The notes beneath the pieces were generated by a model. That model was not told the origin of the DNA. It searched no databases and saw nothing but the letters and a program-made list of their open reading frames with translations. Below, one piece after another: positions 57,253 through 64,000 of a stretch of 64,000 bases of DNA. The DNA comes from Symsagittifera roscoffensis. Taxonomy: Eukaryota; Xenacoelomorpha; Acoela; Convolutidae. Position 1 is the stretch's first letter. Each line of letters begins with the position of its first letter. Made by a program: the position numbers and the translations under genes. The stretch covers positions 35,643,680-35,707,679 of the forward strand of contig NC_087071.1 in the NCBI RefSeq assembly GCF_963678635.1, read 5' to 3'.

Positions 57253-58600
57253 ACAAATTTTTCCCGGCGTAACAATTCACAAAATTTGTCAGTTGTTTTT
57301 TGTTTCAACTTTCTCAGAAAATTTTTGAGTCTTAATGGTTAAGATTGTTTTTTAATCAGAAAAAGTTTCATAATTTCACCGTTTTTGCCCAGAATTTTCT
57401 AACATCTGAAAATATTTATAACCCGAGCTCAAAATGAAAAAAACTATATATGTATATCTCCTTAGATTACTACAAAGTTTTTGATTTACGCGTAGAAGAA
57501 ACAGCCAAATAAACAGGCTTAGAAATCACTCAAAACTCAATTAAGGCACGCTAATTGATCCAAATAATGTATCAGCAGATTTGAAAAACATTTTTTAAAG
57601 GTTTCCATTGGAAGTCGGAGGTTTTAAAAGAAGAAAAAACTTTATATTGTTCATTTTTTAAAGAAAATTCTAAAGCAAAAATACAACAAAAACAGAAAAA
57701 AAATTTTCTGGAGAGAAAAAAAATACAACCGCAAATTTCAAATTCTTTGCCTTGATACAGTTCAAAGATTTTCAGCATTGTATATTTCAACCACACGGCT
57801 TACTTCAAATTAGAAACCAAAGTTTTGTCAGAGTTTACACTCAACAAATGATGATGAAAATCTAATTCGCAGCTAAACTTATGGAACACTTTTTTCCGAC
57901 TTTCGAAGTCAGTGAGAACTGTACAAGCTAGGGATATTTTTTTTCGGACCAATATTAGAAAAAAGTGAACTGTAGGCAAATAGGGCAAAATTTTTTTGAG
58001 AGAACTAAAAACGGATCGATCGTAGAACAATCGAGTTACGAGGCGGAACTACTTGTTAAATTGAAAACTGCAAAGTTCATACTTAAAATTTATAGAACGC
58101 AAATTATCCCTCACTCCTATTCGTTCCAAATTGACTTGATACGATCTAGTTTGCCATATTAGATCACATCATTCTCTAACACTTGATATGTGGCTGTTAA
58201 AAAGTTATAGCTTATCAAAATTTTATCCGACAAAACTATTCAAAAATCACGGTTTTGCGATCATTCTTGTTTCAAAATGCATAAAATTATGAAGAATAAT
58301 TATACAGCAAAGCTTGTTTCAAATTTTTGTAAATCGCTATTAACTGTTGTGAGGGCCCTAGAGGACTGCTGATCTTTCTGTATAGCTAAGTTTATTTAGT
58401 CTTCGGAAAACGACAAAATAAAAGTTTAAAACTAATCAAAAATTGTCTTCCTGATAAACCAGGATATGAAACGTATATCTGCTTGAGTCGTATGAACAGC
58501 AGAAAGAACATTCATTCTCCGAAGAAAACATTTTTTTTACAGTAAAAATTCTTTTTTGTGCCATGTTCAATTTGAGGTTCAGGAAATTAGACGACTAGCA
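57253..58600. other. Nothing firm recognised
   Basis: AT-rich with overlapping open frames on both strands at 57800-58160, neither with recognisable motifs. Confidence 0.45.
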
Positions 58601-58619
58601 AATTGGACGATCAGAAAAG

Positions 58620-58800
58620 AACGGAACTTAGACAATAACTTGTGTGAAATTACGTGAAATTTGTTTACAGGTTTAAATTATCTTTTGGCTGAGTAAATAC
58701 TGGTTGTCCAATTTAGACAATAACTTGCGAGCAAACTGCGTGAAATTTGTTTACAGACCTAAATTAAATTTTGGCTGAGTAAATACTGGTTGTCCGTAAA
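58620..58800. repeat. Two-copy tandem repeat, about 88 bp
   Basis: The block TTAGACAATAACTTG, then GTGAAATTTGTTTACAG, then TGGCTGAGTAAATACTGGTT occurs at 58627 and again at 58715, with modest divergence. Confidence 0.7.
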
Positions 58801-58899
58801 TTCCCTTTCTTTACGGTGGTCTAATTTCTTGTCGTCTAAGTTCAAACTAAACTTTTTTCTCACTTTTGGTACAATTTTTATTGTGTCCCGCATCTAAAA

Positions 58900-59569
58900 A
58901 AAGGTGAAAATGAAAAACTGATTATAAGGGATTTTTGTGGTCTAAAGCATTGTCAATATAATTGGTTCCCACGTTAGTTAGGCTTAGACAACAAATATGG
59001 ACAAAAAGTGGTTTTAAATCCATTTTCTCCCAAAAATATGGATTATAAAACAAGGAAAAAATCACTCTGAAATGGATTGTTTCCACTTTTTTTCGTTTTG
59101 CGCCGTGCAAAATTTTGCATGAACTTCTGCATATAACAAATGAGTAATGCGAAGTCTCTGCAAAGTGAGTGTACGGCCTACTCTATTTCTAAAACGAAAC
59201 TCAAATTTCAAAAAGTTTTCGTTTTTCGTTGACCTCTCTCCCCTAACGTTTGGCCCTTTGCTCCCTTACAACCCCCCATCCCAACTTTTGCCAGTTTGCC
59301 GCTCCATCTTCCACACCTGAACGCCCCCCCCCACCTGGCCTACTGGGACACCCCCACACGTGTACCACTTCCCCACCTGAATCACCCCCCCATCCTCTGA
59401 TCCGGTTCAGGTAGGGTGGGTGTGGGGGGGGGGGGGGGTTGATTCAATTGGGATTCATTTGGTGGATAGGGGGGGGGGGTGGATCAGGTGGGGACAGAGT
59501 TGGGATTGGTTCAGGTGGGGGATGGCTGGTGTAAGGGTACATATGGGGGGGGGGGCGAAGGATCTAGGA
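58900..59569. repeat. Dispersed ATCGATTATAAT-family element with C/G tracts
   Basis: It is the counterpart of 45930-46520, with the same block order. A C-rich stretch (59260-59395) is followed by G-runs of up to 15 (59427 onward) and GGTGGGGGATGG-like repeats, so the two halves can fold back. Confidence 0.65.
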
Positions 59570-62529
59570 TCTTCTAGGATCTTTTTCGGGTCTTGATCAA
59601 TTGTTGACGAGACGATATGTCGCTTCTAGAATTCGTGTCTGGAAGATTCAGTACAAGAGTATAATGCGGATTGATCATGCCTCGAGAGGAACATTCAATT
59701 GTAGTGTCGAGGGGTACCGTCTGGTTTGTGCCCAACGGGGGGGGGATTTCGAAGACCACGTTAATATTGTCTCAGCTACCAACATTGATCTGATAGGTTC
59801 GTGAACTATAGAGTAAGGAAATCTGGACGCAACCATGAAGTAAAGCAATGGAGGGATGTCGCTTTGATTGGGCTGTTATTAAGTGTGATCATTTTCTGAC
59901 CTCTTGTCAACGAACCTCCTTTCTCCAAAAGGTTTCGGGGGTCCCACAACTCTTTTTGGTCTAAAAAGCCTCGACGAAGGATGCTGGGTTGAAAGCATAG
60001 GAAAGTCTGGATAACTATCATTTAAAATGATCACAGAAGCATCAAAGTTTTAAAATAATAAAAAAAACAACTTTAGTTCAAAACGTAGAAAAGACTTTAT
60101 TTGCGTTGAAATTCGCATCTCAATAAAGTGAAAATTTTTTTTATAATTGAGTTGTTTTGTCAGAAAAATGAAAAAAAATCGATTATAATGAATTGAAAAT
60201 GGATTTTTTTGCCTCGAAAAATAGAAATATTCTACTCCTTTTTTAATTGATTATTATCAATTTTTTCTTCTTTTTTGTGGATACTGACAGCAAATCTCAT
60301 TTATAATCGATTTTTTTTAATGGAACTCCAATGCGGGCTGTTTTTTACGCAACTGCTAACTTATACCGGAAAAATTGTTGAATTTTGTCCTGGCATATAA
60401 ATATTTTTTTCTCCGTTTGATAGTTTGATTGAAAAACTAAAGAGAAACTGAGATAATTTGCGGCAGCAATTCAGCTTGATTTCCGTATAATTTGTAGTCA
60501 ATTCGTATTTGGACAAAGGCGATTTCATTTTTTTATCTTCAAACAGATCACTGAAAAGCTTTGAGCATTGATCGTTGCATTTTCACTGCAATTAAATTTC
60601 AAATAGCCAAATAAAACAAATTGAAAATAAAGTAAATCTGAAGCAGTAAAAAACAATGCCTCGGGTAATTTTCGACTGTTGGCTATTTCACACAGCTTTC
60701 TGATCAAATGAAAGTCTAGCATAAAATCAGATGGTTTTGAATTTTTTCATTAAGCTTCAAAAATATACATACGAAAAAGTACAAATCAGATAGATGCAAG
60801 CTTAGCCAATACCTCAATTGGTTAGTAGCTCAAAAAAAAGTACATTGCAAAATGCAAATGATTCTGTTGAAGTTATGAGCAGATTTTATGTCAACTGCTT
60901 GCGTTTTGAAATTTTGCCAAAATCTATCTGGTAGAAAAATTTGGAAATTCTTCAAAAATAAAAATGAATGATCATCAACTATCTTGTAAGATCTATATAT
61001 TCTTGTTAATAATAACTAACAATTATAAATATTGCAAGATAAGTTTTAGCAATAGATTTGACCAGCTTCCTCGGAAAAAATAATCTTGATCATCGAAAAA
61101 TTGGCATGCACATAAGAAAAAGTGGACAAAATAAATCGATTCTTTTTTCTAAGTATTCATATTTGCGAACTCAAATTTGATCAACTCACCATTCGAGGGG
61201 GTTCTGTTTGGTATTTTTGCACGACATCCGTTTTTAGTTGATCACTTCAAAGTTTTTTTGGAGAGATATTCATCGGCACTGTATACTTCACAGCAAAAAC
61301 CTTTTCTTCCGATGTAAAAATCAAGTTAAAAACACAAATTGATAGAAACTTGTAAGTTTGAAGAGGATTGTGTGCTAAAAAACGCGTCGAAATCTTCCAT
61401 GGAATGCATAAAAACATTGTTTGTGACCTGCTTTTCCGCAAATTCGCTAGTTTTTTCAAAATAAGATCTTATTAGTGTTTTGGAAAAGAGCAGAAAATTA
61501 ATTTGGTTGACCCAAAAAACGGCGACAAATAAATCAAACTACTGAAACTCAAAGTGAAAGTCGTTCCATAAAGAAAAGAAAGGAAAAACTACAGAAAAAA
61601 AAAGTTTTCATTATGAAGAAAAGACAGTTTGAACAAGTCACTACCTCGCATTGTTGCTGCACATAGAAGTAACCAAAATGCGAGTCAAAAAACCTTTATT
61701 GATTTTTTTTTGGATTTATTTTATCTGTTTTCAAAAGATACAAAAGCCATAGAGTTGGTTATTTACTTGTATTCTGCAGCTATAGATGCAACTATGATAA
61801 TTAAGGGATAAAAAATGATTAAATCTGTCGGATTTAAAGGATTAGAACACTCGTAAAAACTAATTTCATTTGGGTAATGGTGAATTAAGATAATTCTATA
61901 TTTACGGCGAAATTGAACAAGATTCAAGCTCAGATTAAAATGCTGTATGAAAAAAATAAGGAGATGAAAAAATGTTTTCTTGTTTTTGACGGGCGCTGTT
62001 GACAACTGCATTACTAAGGTGATCTAGTAGCAAAAACAAGAACCAAATAAGTTTCCAAAAAAGTATGGTCTATAGTTCAATCTTTCCATTTTTCTGTTCA
62101 ATGTTTGCATGCAACTTTGAAACTTTCAGCTGACCTTGAGATATAAAACTTGTATGAATTACAAGTTATTACGATTTACAAATTTTTTTAAGAAAACAAA
62201 ACAAGGAAGTAACATACGAAATTGAAATTTCTGTTCTCAGACTAGTTTCGAACAGTGAATGAGCGAACAATAGTCGATGCTCAACCTAGTTGACAGGTAT
62301 TCAATCAATAACGAAGGTAATATGATCTAAGTATTTGAAACAACTCAAAACAGTTTCCAAAAAAAAATTTGAAATGACGGTAGAGAATACTAGATCTACT
62401 GATATATACAAAAAATTACAGAAAAAGATGCAAGTTTATTTTTCTGAAAAGATTAAGAAATAAATAGTTTGACAGATATAAGAAAGTTGCGTAGAATACA
62501 ATACGCTCTTGTTGAAATTTTGAACAAAG
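59570..62529. repeat. Direct duplication, first copy (2,960-bp unit)
   Basis: It starts TCTTCTAGGATCTTTTTCGG. The sequence starting at 62530 repeats it from the same first base. Inside lie the 3' part of the ATCGATTATAAT-family element (60060-60340) and AT-rich DNA with no recognised gene. The unit appears to be tandem, since the second copy starts at the first base after 2,960 bp. Confidence 0.85.
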
Positions 62530-64000
62530 TCTTCTAGGATCTTTTTCGGGTCTTGATCAATTGTTGACGAGACGATATGTCGCTTCTAGAATTCGTGTCT
62601 GGAAGATTCAGTACAAGAGTATAATGCGGATTGATCATGCCTCGAGAGGAACATTCAATTGTAGTGTCGAGGGGTACCGTCTGGTTTGTGCCCAACGGGG
62701 GGGGGGGATTTCGAAGACCACGTTAATATTGTCTCAGCTACCAACATTGATCTGATAGGTTCGTGAACTATAGAGTAAGGAAATCTGGACGCAACCATGA
62801 AGTAAAGCAATGGAGGGATGTCGCTTTGATTGGGCTGTTATTAAGTGTGATCATTTTCTGACCTCTTGTCAACGAACCTCCTTTCTCCAAAAGGTTTCGG
62901 GGGTCCCACAACTCTTTTTGGTCTAAAAAGCCTCGACGAAGGATGCTGGGTTGAAAGCATAGGAAAGTCTGGATAACTATCATTTAAAATGATCACAGAA
63001 GCATCAAAGTTTTAAAATAATAAAAAAAACAACTTTAGTTCAAAACGTAGAAAAGACTTTATTTGCGTTGAAATTCGCATCTCAATAAAGTGAAAATTTT
63101 TTTTATAATTGAGTTGTTTTGTCAGAAAAATGAAAAAAAATCGATTATAATGAATTGAAAATGGATTTTTTTGCCTCGAAAAATAGAAATATTCTACTCC
63201 TTTTTTAATTGATTATTATCAATTTTTTCTTCTTTTTTGTGGATACTGACAGCAAATCTCATTTATAATCGATTTTTTTTAATGGAACTCCAATGCGGGC
63301 TGTTTTTTACGCAACTGCTAACTTATACCGGAAAAATTGTTGAATTTTGTCCTGGCATATAAATATTTTTTTCTCCGTTTGATAGTTTGATTGAAAAACT
63401 AAAGAGAAACTGAGATAATTTGCGGCAGCAATTCAGCTTGATTTCCGTATAATTTGTAGTCAATTCGTATTTGGACAAAGGCGATTTCATTTTTTTATCT
63501 TCAAACAGATCACTGAAAAGCTTTGAGCATTGATCGTTGCATTTTCACTGCAATTAAATTTCAAATAGCCAAATAAAACAAATTGAAAATAAAGTAAATC
63601 TGAAGCAGTAAAAAACAATGCCTCGGGTAATTTTCGACTGTTGGCTATTTCACACAGCTTTCTGATCAAATGAAAGTCTAGCATAAAATCAGATGGTTTT
63701 GAATTTTTTCATTAAGCTTCAAAAATATACATACGAAAAAGTACAAATCAGATAGATGCAAGCTTAGCCAATACCTCAATTGGTTAGTAGCTCAAAAAAA
63801 AGTACATTGCAAAATGCAAATGATTCTGTTGAAGTTATGAGCAGATTTTATGTCAACTGCTTGCGTTTTGAAATTTTGCCAAAATCTATCTGGTAGAAAA
63901 ATTTGGAAATTCTTCAAAAATAAAAATGAATGATCATCAACTATCTTGTAAGATCTATATATTCTTGTTAATAATAACTAACAATTATAAATATTGCAAG
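62530..64000. repeat. Direct duplication, second copy, cut by window end
   Basis: It matches 59570 onward to the window edge. By eye the only difference is two extra G in the run after CCCAACG (62695 onward). The very high identity means a recent duplication or an assembly artefact. Confidence 0.9.

Noticed and set aside
59601-59804. 67-codon plus-strand ORF conserved between the two duplicated copies
   Set aside because: The copies are nearly identical DNA, so conservation says nothing, and a G-run indel shifts the frame in one of them.

Overview
The window looks like intron-rich, AT-rich nuclear DNA from an animal, most likely an invertebrate. It has short exons with GT-AG introns, Ty3/gypsy retrotransposons, several families of small terminal-inverted-repeat elements, large minisatellites and two 200-N assembly gaps. 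The species cannot be told from the sequence alone.

The main gene is a KCNQ1-class voltage-gated potassium channel on the minus strand. I find 17 exons (about 2.17 kb, about 723 codons) between 49142 (5'-most seen) and 2950 (3'-most seen). Wherever two consecutive exons are both visible, the splice phases agree. In order they encode an N-terminal tail (49142-47773), the pre-S1 motif (43157-42965), S2-S3 (29491-27338), S4 (26772-26676), S5 with a greatly enlarged turret (26023-25375), the pore with TTIGYGD and S6 (25048-24938), helix A (15577-15493), a linker (13288-10183), helix B (6172-6097), helix C (5278-5143) and the start of helix D (3014-2950). Two expected exons were not found: S1, and the S6-end exon that starts GILGSG in human KCNQ1. 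Each lies in an intron holding one of the N gaps. The first exon and the final C-terminal exon(s) were not found either.

The opposite strand carries what looks like a small antisense gene, with exons at 1569-1727 and 11898-12031 (stop codon, then AATAAA). I do not recognise its product.

The introns are packed with mobile and repetitive DNA. A hAT-like MITE family is present, four copies with 8-bp target duplications. Further families carry a CCCGGGTTGAC end or an ATCGATTATAAT motif. There are foldback elements at 13709-14340, 15191-15457 and 48305-48454, a degenerate minisatellite at 20200-23650, and a decayed Ty3/gypsy element at 31287-36510. Most striking is a 109-bp tandem array (39582-43032) built from the 3' half of the channel's own exon plus its 5' splice site. 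From 50062 to 57247 lies a very young mag-like Ty3/gypsy element. Its LTRs differ by one base, its gag start codon overlaps a tRNA-Ser-like primer-binding site, and its single gag-pol frame is broken by three in-frame stops. The window ends in a direct duplication with a 2,960-bp offset (59570-62529, then 62530 to the edge).
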